The position numbers and the translations under genes were made by a program. From the NCBI GenBank assembly GCA_009379995.1, contig WHSR01000039.1, positions 1 through 45,362 of the forward strand: DNA of 45,362 nucleotides, read 5' to 3'. Shown in pieces: positions 28,073-36,620 of this stretch; position 1 is the first letter of the stretch; each line of letters begins with the position of its first letter. The notes beneath the pieces are model-generated. The model made no database searches. It was not told the DNA's origin and worked only from the letters and a program-made list of their open reading frames with translations. The stretch comes from Streptosporangiales bacterium. GTDB lineage: Bacteria > Actinomycetota > Actinomycetes > Streptosporangiales > WHSR01.

Positions 28073-28630
28073 ATGGACAGGCCAGCGGAGACCTACCGAC
28101 GAAGCCTCTGGGAGTGGGCTCTCGACCGATACGGATATGTGAGCACGGCCGACGCGACCCGGCTCGGTGTACCGCCGGTCGAGCTACGCAAGCTGGCCGG
28201 CCGCGGCCTGCTGGCCAGGGTCGACCGCGGGCTGTACCGCTTTCCGGACGCGCCGGCGACGGATCGGGACGCGTTTATGGAAGCGGTCCTGTGGGCCGGG
28301 TCCGATGCCGCGCTAGCCTACGACTCGGTCCTCGCGCTGCATGATCTTGCGCTGGCGAACCCGCGTCGCTTGCGGGTCGTCACACCCCATCGGGTTCGGA
28401 AGACGCATCCACGAGATGACATTGCGATCATCACCAGCAAGATTCCTGCGTCGGATCTAACCCTTTACTTCGGGATTCCTTCCACCACCGTCGCCAGGGC
28501 GCTCGTCGACTGCCGTGACTTGATCATGATCGACAGGCTGCTCGACGCCGCGAACCAAGCACGAGGGCAAGGCCTCTTGCTGGCGTCCGAGCACGACAGG
28601 GTCGTCGCCGAACTGACGAGGACACCATGA
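28073..28630 (+). CDS. abiEi: AbiEi-type antitoxin of a type IV toxin-antitoxin system
   Basis: 185 residues. The N-terminal winged helix (YGYVSTADATRLGVPPVELR, KLAGRGLLARVDRGLYRF) is the AbiEi_4 pattern of the transcriptional-repressor domain; the C-terminal antitoxin domain follows (VLALHDLALANP, SKIPASDLTLYFGIPSTTVA, RALVDC). It is expected to repress its own operon at the palindrome 5 bp upstream and to counter AbiEii without direct protein contact. Its stop overlaps the toxin start (ATGA), the standard arrangement. Confidence 0.9.
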   Translation: MDRPAETYRRSLWEWALDRYGYVSTADATRLGVPPVELRKLAGRGLLARVDRGLYRFPDAPATDRDAFMEAVLWAGSDAALAYDSVLALHDLALANPRRLRVVTPHRVRKTHPRDDIAIITSKIPASDLTLYFGIPSTTVARALVDCRDLIMIDRLLDAANQARGQGLLLASEHDRVVAELTRTP

Positions 28631-29484
28631 CCCGAATGCCACCGACCAACCTCAGATCTCTGGAAACACGGTTGCGCAATCTTGCCCGTGCTCAAGCGGT
28701 GCCGGAACGGCGCCTCAGGCGACTGGTCGGGATCGTCATACTCGGGCAGCTACTCGCGCGAACCGGGGCTGCGGCGATCAAGGGTGCCTCCAACATCGAG
28801 GTCCGGGTCGGCACCCGGGGGACCCGCGTGTCGAGTGATCTTGACACGGTGCGCAGCGTATCCATTGATCGGTTCCAGGACGAGTTCGCCGCCGCCTTGC
28901 GCGCAGGATGGGCCGGATTCACCGGGCTCCTCGTCGATGACGGGGAGATCGACACGCGGGAACCCGGCGGTTACCGCCCACATCGCTACCGCGCGAAGCT
29001 CGAATACGTCGGTCGGCCATTCGGAACGATCACGGTCGAGGTCGCCCCAGAGGAGGTCGACGCGCTGACCAACCTGGAGACCATCGCGGTACATGACGCC
29101 GCCGACTGGTTCGACGAACTGGGCCTGCCGGCGCCCCAGCCGGTGCCGGCACTTCCCCTCACGCACCAGATCGCGCAGAAACTGCACGCGTGCACCACCC
29201 CGGACGACGACACGTGGATCAATGATCGCGCACACGACCTTGTGGATCTCCAGCTCGCGGCGCGCGTCTACCCCGGGCCAATGGCCGAGATCCGCGAAGT
29301 CGCCGTGCGGCTGTTCGCCGCCCGGAACACCCACGTCTGGCCACCGCTCGTGACCGCGCGGACAGGATGGCAGACCCGATACACAGCCGAAGCCGACGGC
29401 CTCGACGTGCTCCCAACCTTGGACGACGCCATCGCCTGGGTAAACGACTTCATCGCCCAGATTGAGGTCTCCGCCCCCCATTGA
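28627..29484 (+). CDS. abiEii: AbiEii-type nucleotidyltransferase toxin
   Basis: 285 residues. Polymerase-beta-like nucleotidyltransferase motif: IKGASNIEVRVG then SSDLD (G-A/S-x-N and D-x-D class metal ligands), followed by a long C-terminal helical domain with LTHQIAQKLHACT and NDRAHDLVDLQLAAR, typical of AbiEii/DUF1814 proteins. Such toxins add nucleotides to targets such as tRNA and cause abortive infection on phage attack. Coupled to the antitoxin by ATGA overlap. This pair marks the start of an accessory island with lower GC downstream. Confidence 0.9.
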   Translation: MTRMPPTNLRSLETRLRNLARAQAVPERRLRRLVGIVILGQLLARTGAAAIKGASNIEVRVGTRGTRVSSDLDTVRSVSIDRFQDEFAAALRAGWAGFTGLLVDDGEIDTREPGGYRPHRYRAKLEYVGRPFGTITVEVAPEEVDALTNLETIAVHDAADWFDELGLPAPQPVPALPLTHQIAQKLHACTTPDDDTWINDRAHDLVDLQLAARVYPGPMAEIREVAVRLFAARNTHVWPPLVTARTGWQTRYTAEADGLDVLPTLDDAIAWVNDFIAQIEVSAPH

Positions 29485-29621
29485 TCTTGGTCTGCGTCGC
29501 GGACGGATCTCGCCGCACGACCAGCAGATCCCGGCGCCGTCAGCGATCACCTGCCGGCGTACTCGGTGCCAGGGCCGACACTTCAGGCCGGCCGTCGCTG
29601 CGGGCCGCGGCCTCCTTGGTT

Positions 29622-29694
29622 GCGCGGGGTCAGATTCGAACTGACGATATCCAGTCTTGTGAGACCGGCGAGGACAACCGAACCCCCACTGCGC
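29622..29694 (-). other. degenerate tRNA-like sequence
   Basis: The minus strand has a perfect T arm (GTCAG-TTCGAAT-CTGAC), an acceptor 3' strand CCGCGCA followed by A-CCA, a 5' strand TGCGCAG pairing in 6 of 7 positions, and a plausible D arm with GG in its loop. The anticodon arm CGGTC-TCACAA-GACTG pairs perfectly but has only six loop bases, so no valid anticodon can be assigned. Probably a tRNA relic or att remnant at the island, possibly with a lost base. Confidence 0.35.
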
Positions 29695-29747
29695 ATCGAT
29701 ACACGAAAGCCAGCGCCGCTGTGTCCCAGCATTTGTTGTAGCCGCCC

Positions 29748-30632
29748 TCATCCCGTTAGACGAGTACCGCCTGTCCAGCCAGCCGCGATACTCCGGCTAG
29801 AGGCGGCACACAACAAGAGAGGCGCTCGCGATGAACCGTCGCGCGGGAATAGTGGGCTCGGCAAGCCCGACAAGGTGATGACGCGTGCCGACCAGTACGC
29901 AGCCCAGCCGGTCCGCGACGCGGCGAGATGGCAGACTTTCAGGAATACACGTGCACGCTGAGTCAAACGATAGAAGACGGCGCCATTTAGTTGCTGAACC
30001 ATTCCGGCTGCCCAAAGGCTGTGTACGCGTGCTCGCGTCGTAGACGACTTGGAGTCCAATCTGTCGGCCAGGTCGGCGAAGTTGAGCATACCTCCGACCG
30101 CCATCTCCTCCAGACAAGCCAGTAGGAGGCCGGGCATTGTCGCTACAGAGAGGAACATTGCGATGTCCGCGGACGTCAATCTTCCAAACAGGACATTCAT
30201 GAGGAGATCATCGATGATCTTCTCGCGAAGTAGCTCACGCATCATCCTTCGCTGACTCTCGTCATCAGCATCAGACTCGCCAGGATACGAATAGAGTCGC
30301 ACCAATTCAACTCTCTTGGGTAGCGAGGAACTCGCACGATGCAAAGTGTCTCTGACGCGCGTAACATTACGAGCATTGTCTGAAAAAAGATAGACAGGAC
30401 TTTCGCTCTCCTCTGCAAAGAGCAGGAAGTTGATGTCTTTCCCGATTCCTTCGGAATGGCTCCTAAGTGTCTGGCCGACCAAGGGGCGAGAGCGGTCACG
30501 CTCTAACACACACGCGAAATCAAAACCTCCTCGGTCCGCTTCCAGATAGCCGTAGAGCTCTGAATTTGAGAGTTCATAAACCGTATCGATGAAGGCAGAC
30601 GTTACGAAACGATGCTCTTCAGACTGTGCCAT
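29748..30632 (-). CDS. AT-rich orphan protein of unknown function with a winged-helix-like C-terminal region
   Basis: 294 residues from the ATG with AAGGCGG 5 bp upstream; a TTG five codons earlier is possible. No family recognised. Residues 1-130 look globular alpha/beta (FDFACVLERDRSRPLVGQTL, DINFLLFAEESESPVYLFSD). Residues about 170-240 suggest a winged helix (MLNFADLADRLDSKSSTTRA, VHSLWAAGMVQQLNG, VFYRLT). Codon usage is clearly less GC-biased than every neighbour (AGA, ATA, TTG codons), indicating recent transfer. Its position beside AbiE suggests a mobile or defence-related origin, which is inference. Confidence 0.7.
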   Translation of the reverse strand: MAQSEEHRFVTSAFIDTVYELSNSELYGYLEADRGGFDFACVLERDRSRPLVGQTLRSHSEGIGKDINFLLFAEESESPVYLFSDNARNVTRVRDTLHRASSSLPKRVELVRLYSYPGESDADDESQRRMMRELLREKIIDDLLMNVLFGRLTSADIAMFLSVATMPGLLLACLEEMAVGGMLNFADLADRLDSKSSTTRARVHSLWAAGMVQQLNGAVFYRLTQRARVFLKVCHLAASRTGWAAYWSARVITLSGLPSPLFPRDGSSRAPLLLCAASSRSIAAGWTGGTRLTG

Positions 30633-30647
30633 ATCAGCCGCCTTCAA

Positions 30648-31114
30648 TTAGCTGAATCTAGTGCTGTGCCGAACGCAGAGATCATCGGTGTATACCTGGG
30701 TGCGCTGCTCAGGTAGCCAACGTGTGTGGTCCTGTCTCAGAGCAAGACGGAATGAGAGCCACGGGACGATGACAGCGATGATTGCCGCAGCAGCGGTCGA
30801 ACGAGTACAACCGCGGTCGAGGCCTCCATTCGATCAGTTTACGGAAGGTCAGGTGGGGCGCGGCCGAGGACGGCGCCACAGCGCCGCCCGCAGGCGGTGC
30901 CGCGCCGCGCCGGGGCGCCTTGACGAGGACGACGAGGAGGAGTGACCGAAGTGCAGTCAATAGTGCAGTCGGGCCGCCCTAAGTGGTGCCGACAGCATTG
31001 TGTCAAGGGCGGGCGCGGCAACGCATTACCGCAGGTCAGGGGCGGTGCTTGGGTTGTGGGGTGTTGCGCGCCGCCAGAGACTCGGACCGCGTGGCCGCAC
31101 ACGCTTGCGAAAAA
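30648..31114. other. intergenic stretch without a recognised gene
   Basis: About 470 bp between the AT-rich orphan and padR. No frame has a credible start, ribosome site and family. A GC-rich section near 30885-30905 can form a hairpin (GGCGCC and GCCGC blocks). The composition changes from AT-rich to GC-rich at about 30830, the likely right edge of the insertion. Confidence 0.4.
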
Positions 31115-31128
31115 TCTATCTAGGTAGA
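31115..31128. promoter_or_regulatory. padR promoter palindrome
   Basis: TCTATCTAGGTAGA is symmetric in 12 of 14 positions and overlaps a weak promoter (TTGCGA at 31104, 17-bp spacer, GAGAAT at 31127). It lies 10 bp before the padR ATG, as expected for autorepression. Confidence 0.6.
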
Positions 31129-31138
31129 GAATTGTGTC

Positions 31139-31495
31139 ATGAGGTACGAACGCAAGCCTTCCCCGCAGACGCGGGCTGTGCTCGCGGCGCTCGCTGAGCG
31201 CGCCGCGGACTGGAGCCACGGGTACGAGCTGTCACGCACGCTCGGTATCAAGGCTGGCACGCTTTATCCGATCCTTATCCGTCTGGCCGAGCGTGGCCTG
31301 GTTGACACGGCGTGGGAGCAGGACGCGCCGTCGGGCCGGCCGCCGCGTCACCTGTACCGCCTGTCGGCCGACGGTGCGGAGTACGTGCGCGAGCTGCGGC
31401 GGGCTCAGTCGCCGGCAGGCCGTTCGACGGTGGAGAGCGCGGCCACCGTCGTGCCCGGTGTCACGGTGTCGCGACCCGCGAGGGCTGAGGCGTGA
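31139..31495 (+). CDS. PadR-family transcriptional regulator
   Basis: 118 residues. PadR winged helix with the family signature HGYELSRTLGIKAGTLYPIL and IRLAERGLVDTAWEQ, then GRPPRHLYRLSADGAEYV. The C-terminal dimer helix of longer PadR proteins is short, as in the PadR-s2 type. It overlaps the next gene by 4 bp (GTGA). PadR regulators next to a membrane protein typically repress their shared operon; the palindrome upstream supports that. Inducer unknown. Confidence 0.92.
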   Translation: MRYERKPSPQTRAVLAALAERAADWSHGYELSRTLGIKAGTLYPILIRLAERGLVDTAWEQDAPSGRPPRHLYRLSADGAEYVRELRRAQSPAGRSTVESAATVVPGVTVSRPARAEA

Positions 31496-32406
31496 GCGGC
31501 GGCCGGGACGAGGGGCGCGTGGTCGGCGCCGGGGCGGCCGTGGTCACCGCGGCGGTCACACTCGCGCTTTGGGTGTGGCTCGGCTGGGCGATGGCCGGCG
31601 ACGACCCGTCCACCGTCGCCGGGGCCGCCTCGGCGGTTGTCTTCGTGGGCCTGCCGTTCGCGGCCGCGGCCGCGGCCGTAGCGTGGCACGTCGCGCGGGC
31701 CGCGCACGGCCCGGACGTCCCCGCGCGGCTGCTCGCCCTCACGACCGCTGGGCGGCACGGCCGCCGCGAGGAGTGGGGCGCGGCGATGCGCGCCGAGCTC
31801 GCCAGCATCCCGGACGCCCGGGAGCGCCGAGGGTTCGCGCTCGGCTGCGCCTTGACGGCGCTGCGCACCGGCTGGGGCCGGGCGCCGTGGCTCGTCGCGA
31901 CCGTCTGTTTCGTCGGCTTCGCGGCGATCACCTTCGCCGAGTCCCGGATCATGCTCGCCGGCGACCAGGTGGGCATCCTCGCCGGTGCCCTGATGTCGGT
32001 GCCCCTCTTCTTCGCCATCGCCCTGGTGGCGGCCCGCGCCGTCCGCTCGTTCCGGGCGGGGCTCGAGAGTGGGGTCCTTGCCCTGCTCGCGGCGGTCGCC
32101 GGGGTCCTGGTGGTCGCGGCGCCCGAGGCGATCACCTGGTACCACGAAGCGGGCGTCTGGATCATCGACGGCGACTTCCCCAAAGGGGGCATCGCCGGGC
32201 CGGGCGAGGCCGTGCGCGACGCCCTCGGCGGCGTGACCTTCTTCTACCTGCTCTTCAACGCCCCCTGGCCGGTGATCGGCGCCGCCCTCGGCGCATGGCG
32301 GCGCAGGCGTCCAGAAGCCGATGCCCCACCAGCGGTCGCCCCCGCGGGATCGCCGGGTTCCGCGCGCTCGCCCCTGCCGTCGCAGCGCGGAACTGGGCTG
32401 AGCTGA
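31492..32406 (+). CDS. multi-pass membrane protein paired with PadR
   Basis: 304 residues from GTG overlapping the padR stop. Two N-terminal helices (residues 12-35, 44-65), a cytoplasmic segment with HGRREEWGAAMRAELASIPD, an RERRGFALGCALTALRTG stretch, then four more helices up to residue 270 and a proline-rich tail. The REEWxxAMRAEL and RxxFALG pattern is common in actinomycete membrane proteins encoded after PadR genes. Function unknown; a PadR-controlled membrane sensor or stress protein is the most that can be said. Confidence 0.78.
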   Translation: MSGGRDEGRVVGAGAAVVTAAVTLALWVWLGWAMAGDDPSTVAGAASAVVFVGLPFAAAAAAVAWHVARAAHGPDVPARLLALTTAGRHGRREEWGAAMRAELASIPDARERRGFALGCALTALRTGWGRAPWLVATVCFVGFAAITFAESRIMLAGDQVGILAGALMSVPLFFAIALVAARAVRSFRAGLESGVLALLAAVAGVLVVAAPEAITWYHEAGVWIIDGDFPKGGIAGPGEAVRDALGGVTFFYLLFNAPWPVIGAALGAWRRRRPEADAPPAVAPAGSPGSARSPLPSQRGTGLS

Positions 32407-32473
32407 CCCGCGCACCGCTGTCCGAACTGCACGCACCACCCTAGCTGACCCGCGCTACGATCCACCGCAACAA

Positions 32474-33142
32474 GTGTCGACGCGTTGCGACGGTCACTGG
32501 AATCCGCCGCTGGACCTGGCCTGTGGAAGCGCGCCCCTGCAGCCCGGCCTGTCGTCGCGTCGGGATGGGGGCCGCTACGTCGGGGCGGATCTGTCCGCCG
32601 GAGAACTCACCGCGGCCCGGCGGGCGGGGCGGGGGCCGCTCGTCCGGGCCGACGCCACGGCGATCCCGCTGACCGACGGCGGCGTCGATACGGTCGTCTG
32701 CTCGATGGGGCTGATGATCCTGCCGCGGCTGCCCGCGGCGTTGTCGGAGATCCGGCGGGTGCTGGTACCCGGCGGTCTGCTGGTCGCCACGGTCCCGGCG
32801 GCCGGGCCGCTGCGGCTCCTCGATGTGCTTGTGGTCGGCGGGTTGCTTGCCGGCCTGGGCCGCGCCTTGAGCTATCCGAACGACGCCGCGATGCGCCGGA
32901 TGGCCCCGGTGCTCGCGCGGGCCGGGCTGCGGCTGGAGGCCGACGAGCGGTACCGATTCGGTTACCGGCCGCGCGACGCTGCCGACGCCGACGGCTTCCT
33001 GTCCTCGCTGTACCTGCCGGGCCTGCCCGATCGCCGGTACCGCCGGGCCCGGACCTACCTGCGCGCACTAACCCGGGCCGGCGTCGAACTGCCCATACCC
33101 ATCCGCCGCATCGTCGCCCGCGCCGAAGACATGCCTCGCTGA
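32474..33142 (+). CDS. class I SAM-dependent methyltransferase
   Basis: 222 residues from GTG; the start is uncertain, as no ribosome site is seen and motif I begins only 13 residues in (LDLACGSAPLQP). Acidic loop GRYVGADLSAGE, motif II VRADATAIPLTDGGVDTVVC and motif III RRVLVPGGLLVATVP identify a UbiE/Methyltransf_11-type enzyme. The N-terminal helices found in most relatives are missing, so either the true start lies upstream or the gene is shortened. Substrate unknown. It stands between the padR operon and the converging ccdA operon. Confidence 0.8.
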   Translation: MSTRCDGHWNPPLDLACGSAPLQPGLSSRRDGGRYVGADLSAGELTAARRAGRGPLVRADATAIPLTDGGVDTVVCSMGLMILPRLPAALSEIRRVLVPGGLLVATVPAAGPLRLLDVLVVGGLLAGLGRALSYPNDAAMRRMAPVLARAGLRLEADERYRFGYRPRDAADADGFLSSLYLPGLPDRRYRRARTYLRALTRAGVELPIPIRRIVARAEDMPR

Positions 33143-33155
33143 GCCGGCGGGGCCC

Positions 33156-34109
33156 CTACCGCCTGATCCCGGCGATCTTCCCGGCCGTGCCTTCCCGGCC
33201 CTCCTGGTCATCCCGGTCTTCCCGGTCTTCCCGGTCTTCCCGGCTGTGGTGGCGGGTGCGTCGCAGGGCCAGGAGAAAAGCGATCACGATGACGAGGGCG
33301 AAGGCGGCAGCGACCGGACCGGGGCCGAGCGTGTCGAGCCAGCGGGTGAGCGCGCTCTGGATCTGGGTAGCCGTGCCCACTACCGCGTCCTCGGCGGCCT
33401 CGTTGCTGCCGGACAGTACGCGGATTTCGTACCAGCCGTAGTAGGCGACGTAGGCCCCGGCTAGGACCAGCAGGGCCCCGCCCGCCCGGTTCACGTACGG
33501 CAACGCGCGGCGGAGCCGGGCGGCGAGGCCGTCGCGGGCGAGCGCCGCGGACAGGCCCAGCACGCCGACGATGATTCCCATGCCGGCGGCGTACGCGACG
33601 AACACCGCGACGCCGGCGGCGATGCTGCCGGAACGCAGGGCGGCGGTGGTGAGCGCGAGGAACGGCGCCACGGTGCAGGACAGCGACGTGATCGCGTAGG
33701 TGACCCCGTACGCGGCCGCCCACCGCAGCGACCGGGCCGGGCGCCCCGGCCGTGGCTTGGGGACGAGGAGGACGACCTCGCGGCCGGCGAGCAGCCAGCC
33801 GCCGAGCCCGACCAGGGCGATCCCGATGGCCACGGTGACCCAGGGCAGGTAGCGCTCGACCGAGAGCGCGAGCGGGGCGACGACGAGCCCGAATCCGGTG
33901 AAGACCGCGACGAACCCGGCGGTCATGGCGCCGGTCGCGGCCAGCGCCCGGCCGATGGCGCGCGCCTGGGCGCCGGAGTGGCTCGGGTGGCGCGGGGTCG
34001 TGTCCGCGATGAGCAGCGCGAGGTACGTGGGCAGCAGGGCGAAGCCGCAGGGGTTCACCGCGGCGAGCATGCCGGCGGCCAGGGCGATCGCGTACGGGGC
34101 AGTGTTCAT
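33156..34109 (-). CDS. ccdA: CcdA/DsbD-type thiol-disulfide transporter
   Basis: 317 residues. Six to eight helices. The two redox cysteines lie in transmembrane segments: AVNPCGFALLPTYLALL (residue 21) and ITSLSCTVAPFLALTT (about residue 148). CcdA moves reducing equivalents from cytoplasmic thioredoxin to extracytoplasmic thiol proteins, here probably the TlpA-like lipoprotein encoded 7 bp upstream. A C-terminal extension of about 40 residues includes a helix and a charged Arg-Glu-Asp repeat encoded by 9-bp DNA repeats, not usual in the family. Confidence 0.92.
   Translation of the reverse strand: MNTAPYAIALAAGMLAAVNPCGFALLPTYLALLIADTTPRHPSHSGAQARAIGRALAATGAMTAGFVAVFTGFGLVVAPLALSVERYLPWVTVAIGIALVGLGGWLLAGREVVLLVPKPRPGRPARSLRWAAAYGVTYAITSLSCTVAPFLALTTAALRSGSIAAGVAVFVAYAAGMGIIVGVLGLSAALARDGLAARLRRALPYVNRAGGALLVLAGAYVAYYGWYEIRVLSGSNEAAEDAVVGTATQIQSALTRWLDTLGPGPVAAAFALVIVIAFLLALRRTRHHSREDREDREDRDDQEGREGTAGKIAGIRR
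33208..33243. repeat. 9-bp tandem repeats in the ccdA 3' end
   Basis: Unit TCTTCCCGG (plus strand) repeats three times exactly at 33217-33243, with a one-mismatch copy (TCATCCCGG) at 33208-33216. It encodes the REDREDRED/DQE acidic-basic tail of CcdA. Such a short in-frame repeat can change copy number without breaking the frame. Confidence 0.9.
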
Positions 34110-34116
34110 GCGGCGC

Positions 34117-34692
34117 TCATCGTGGCTCTGGCCGGCCCCCTCGCCCGGCCAGAGCCGCCACCCGTTCGGCGAGGTCGCCTTCCGGCAGCGAGCCGACGAT
34201 CACCTCCATGCCGCCGTCGGGGCGGACGAACGCGTACGCGGGCTGGCTGGTGACCCCGAACGACGACCACAGGCTGCCGTCCTCGTCCACGGCGTGGGTG
34301 AACGACCCGGTGCCGGTGTCATCGACGAACCGCCTCATGTCCGGGACCTCGCCGCGCCCGGCGACCCCGACGAAGGTCACGGCCTCGGCGTGCTTCCGGG
34401 CGACTCGCGCCATGGCCGGACCTTCGGAGCGGCAGATCGTGCACCACGGCGCCCAGAACCACAGCACGGCGGGCTTGCCGTCCAGCTCGGACCCGGAGAA
34501 CTCGCCGCCGTCCACCGTCTTCGCCTGGAAGTCCAGCGGCGCGCGCTGCGCAGCGGGACCGCCCGCGGCGTCACCGGCTTCCGGCGGGCCGGCGGGCTGG
34601 GTTCCGCACGCCGCCGCGGCGAAAGCTGTGGCCATGACGGCCGCGGCGAGCCGGACGAGGACGGGACGGAAGGAGGGGCGTGACACAGTCAC
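34117..34692 (-). CDS. TlpA/ResA-like thioredoxin lipoprotein
   Basis: 191 residues from GTG. Signal peptide with lipobox (AAAMAT-type hydrophobic run ending AFAAAACG, Cys about residue 29), a linker, then a thioredoxin domain with LWFWAPWCTICRSEGPAM (CxxC = CTIC) and cis-Pro loop SFGVTSQPAYAFV. Membrane-anchored on the outer face, it should receive electrons from CcdA and reduce extracytoplasmic disulfides (cytochrome c maturation or metal/thiol stress). Between the DUF3179 and ccdA genes with 7-bp gaps: one operon. Confidence 0.9.
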   Translation of the reverse strand: MTVSRPSFRPVLVRLAAAVMATAFAAAACGTQPAGPPEAGDAAGGPAAQRAPLDFQAKTVDGGEFSGSELDGKPAVLWFWAPWCTICRSEGPAMARVARKHAEAVTFVGVAGRGEVPDMRRFVDDTGTGSFTHAVDEDGSLWSSFGVTSQPAYAFVRPDGGMEVIVGSLPEGDLAERVAALAGRGGRPEPR

Positions 34693-34699
34693 AGCGGGG

Positions 34700-35874
34700 T
34701 CACCTCACGATCTTCGTGTTGGGGGTGAACGCCACCCAGGCGAACCAGAACGTGTCCACGTGGGTGACCGGGTCAGCCGGGCGCCCTTCATCGGCCCGGA
34801 GACCGCCTCCCCGAACAGATTCCAGCGGCTCCCGGTCTCCCGGTCGGTCACGTGCTGGCCGTCGGCCCGGAAGTGCAGCCGGCGACCGTTGACGGACGGG
34901 TCGAAGGCGCCGGTGGCGCCCAACTCGCGGCCGTCGGCGACTTCCCAGGCATCCAGCGCGGAGGCGAGCCCCGGCCGCGCGAACACCACCACCGGACGGC
35001 CGGCGAGCTCGATCTCCAGGACGCGGGCGTCGACCAGCCGGTCGAGGGTGATAGCCGTCGCCTCGTCGCCCGATCGCAGGCCGACCACGTGGGTCTTGGG
35101 CGGCAGCCGCCGGTCGGGCTCCCCGTCGAACAGGAACGGCGCCTCGGTGGGCTCGTCGTAGCTGACGTACGGGTTGCTCCCGTACTCGCGTTCGTGGCCG
35201 GTGTCGCGGCTGAGCACCCACCCGTTCGGGTTCGCCGCGCGCCACTCCTTCCATGGCACCATGGCCACCGGGTATCCCCGCAGCCTGGTGCCGGTCAGTG
35301 TGCCGGCGACCGCGCGGCCCTCGATCTGCGGCCACAGCGACTGGGTCTGCCGGTCGAACATGACCAGGTCGGAGTTGTACAGCAGGCCGGAGACGCCGAA
35401 GTCGAGCACCCGGCCGGCCGCGCGCCGGTCGAAGGCCAGCGCCGAGTTGCACAGCGGGCAGTACGTGACCGCCACCGGGACGCCGCCGACCGTGTCGTTG
35501 ACTACCTCGTGCCAAACCAGGATCTGCACCGGATAGGCGCGCCGCTCGGACCCGAGGTTGAAGGCCAGCACCGGCTCGCGGTCCGCGAGCCACCCGGCCT
35601 GCCCGGCGCGTACGAACCGGGGCCTGTCGATCGCCGGTATGCCGTCCGGGGGTGGCCCGCCGCTGATCAGCCGGTCGACGTTCACCAGCGGCCTGGGCAG
35701 TCCCGGCGCCCTCGGGTCGTCCAGCGCCGACGGCACCTTCTCCCGGGGCGACGCCGTCGCCTGCCCCAGCCCGACCGGCCGGCCCGCCGCCTCGCGGTCT
35801 GCCCCTCCCCCGGCCCCCGCGCACGCGGACGCGGCCACCGCGAGGGTCACCAGGATGGTGAGGCCGCGGTACAT
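34700..35874 (-). CDS. DUF3179-domain lipoprotein (frameshift near the C-terminus)
   Basis: About 391 residues from the ATG behind GAGGTGA. Lipobox LAVAASACAG near residue 17. DUF3179 core: YPVQILVWHEVVNDTVGG, VAVTYCPLCNSALAFDR (CxxC), GLLYNSDLVMFDRQTQSLWP, GYPVAMVPWKEW. Near 34775 one base is missing: the current frame ends in nonsense while the next frame has PVTHVDTFWFAWVAFTPNTK, the normal family end, and TGA at 34702-34700. Function of DUF3179 is unknown; the CxxC and the downstream TlpA and CcdA genes suggest its disulfide is maintained by them. Confidence 0.85.
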
Positions 35875-35900
35875 GGGGATCACCTCGCCCGGTAGGGATA

Positions 35901-36620
35901 TCAGCGGAGGCCGAGCGCTTCTCCGGCGGCCAGCACCTGGCCGCGGGTTTCACCGATCGCCAGCCAGGACCAGCCGGCTCGGTCGGCGCAGAACACCGCG
36001 GAGCTGTCGATCCTGGCCAGCCAGTCCGGTCCGGAGCCGACGAGCTCGGCGTGCACGGCCTCGGGGAACGGCCGGGGCGAGCGGACCACCAGCAGCCGGT
36101 GCCCGGCGTCGTCCTCGTACAGGTGCAGGGTCGCCGGCTGCGCGCCGAGGCTTCGCTGTGCCGTGCCGCGCCAGGTCATGCCGTCGATCCTGGGCACCGG
36201 CGGGGCCGTCGAGGTCGCGGCCCAGTCACCCCCGGGCTCGTGGTACGCGGCCACCGCCGTCGCCAGCGGCGCGGGCTCGGTCTCCCGGGCGGGCCCGTAC
36301 CACAGCAGCCCCGCGCCCGCGGTGGCCAGCAGCACCACCAGTGCGACGCCGGTGGCGAGAACCAGCGGAAACCCCATGCGGAGCCGCCTGCCTGGAGACG
36401 GTTCCGGTGCTATCGCCGTCAGGGCGCGTATCCGTTCCCGGGCCCGCTGCGGGGCCACCTCGCGCAGCGTCTCGGCGACGGTACGGCCGCGCCGGGCGGC
36501 GCTGACCTCACCCCAGCACGCGTCGCAGTCCAGCATGTGGGACTCGAACCGCTCGCGGCGCCGCCGGCTCAGCTCACCGCCGAGGTAGGCGGCGGCCATG
36601 CGCTCAGGGTCGTGGCGCAT
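35901..36620 (-). CDS. anti-sigma factor with zinc-finger (ZAS) domain
   Basis: 239 residues. The N-terminal zinc-binding anti-sigma motif is FESHMLDCDACW (H-x3-C-x2-C), then an RERIRAL helix, one transmembrane helix (about residues 82-108), and an extracytoplasmic domain with VFCADRAGWSWLAIG. The ZAS domain should bind and silence the ECF sigma factor whose gene overlaps it by 17 bp. ATG chosen because GGAGGTG lies 7 bp upstream; a GTG immediately before is possible. The external signal is unknown. Confidence 0.88.
   Translation of the reverse strand: MRHDPERMAAAYLGGELSRRRRERFESHMLDCDACWGEVSAARRGRTVAETLREVAPQRARERIRALTAIAPEPSPGRRLRMGFPLVLATGVALVVLLATAGAGLLWYGPARETEPAPLATAVAAYHEPGGDWAATSTAPPVPRIDGMTWRGTAQRSLGAQPATLHLYEDDAGHRLLVVRSPRPFPEAVHAELVGSGPDWLARIDSSAVFCADRAGWSWLAIGETRGQVLAAGEALGLR

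Noticed and set aside
29622..29694. selC (tRNA-Sec), which would suit the selenoprotein
   Set aside because: No long variable arm and only 73-74 nt; the anticodon loop is not a valid UCA loop.
33208..33243. Possible CRISPR-like repeat array
   Set aside because: 9-bp contiguous repeats without spacers, inside ccdA. No CRISPR array found in the window.
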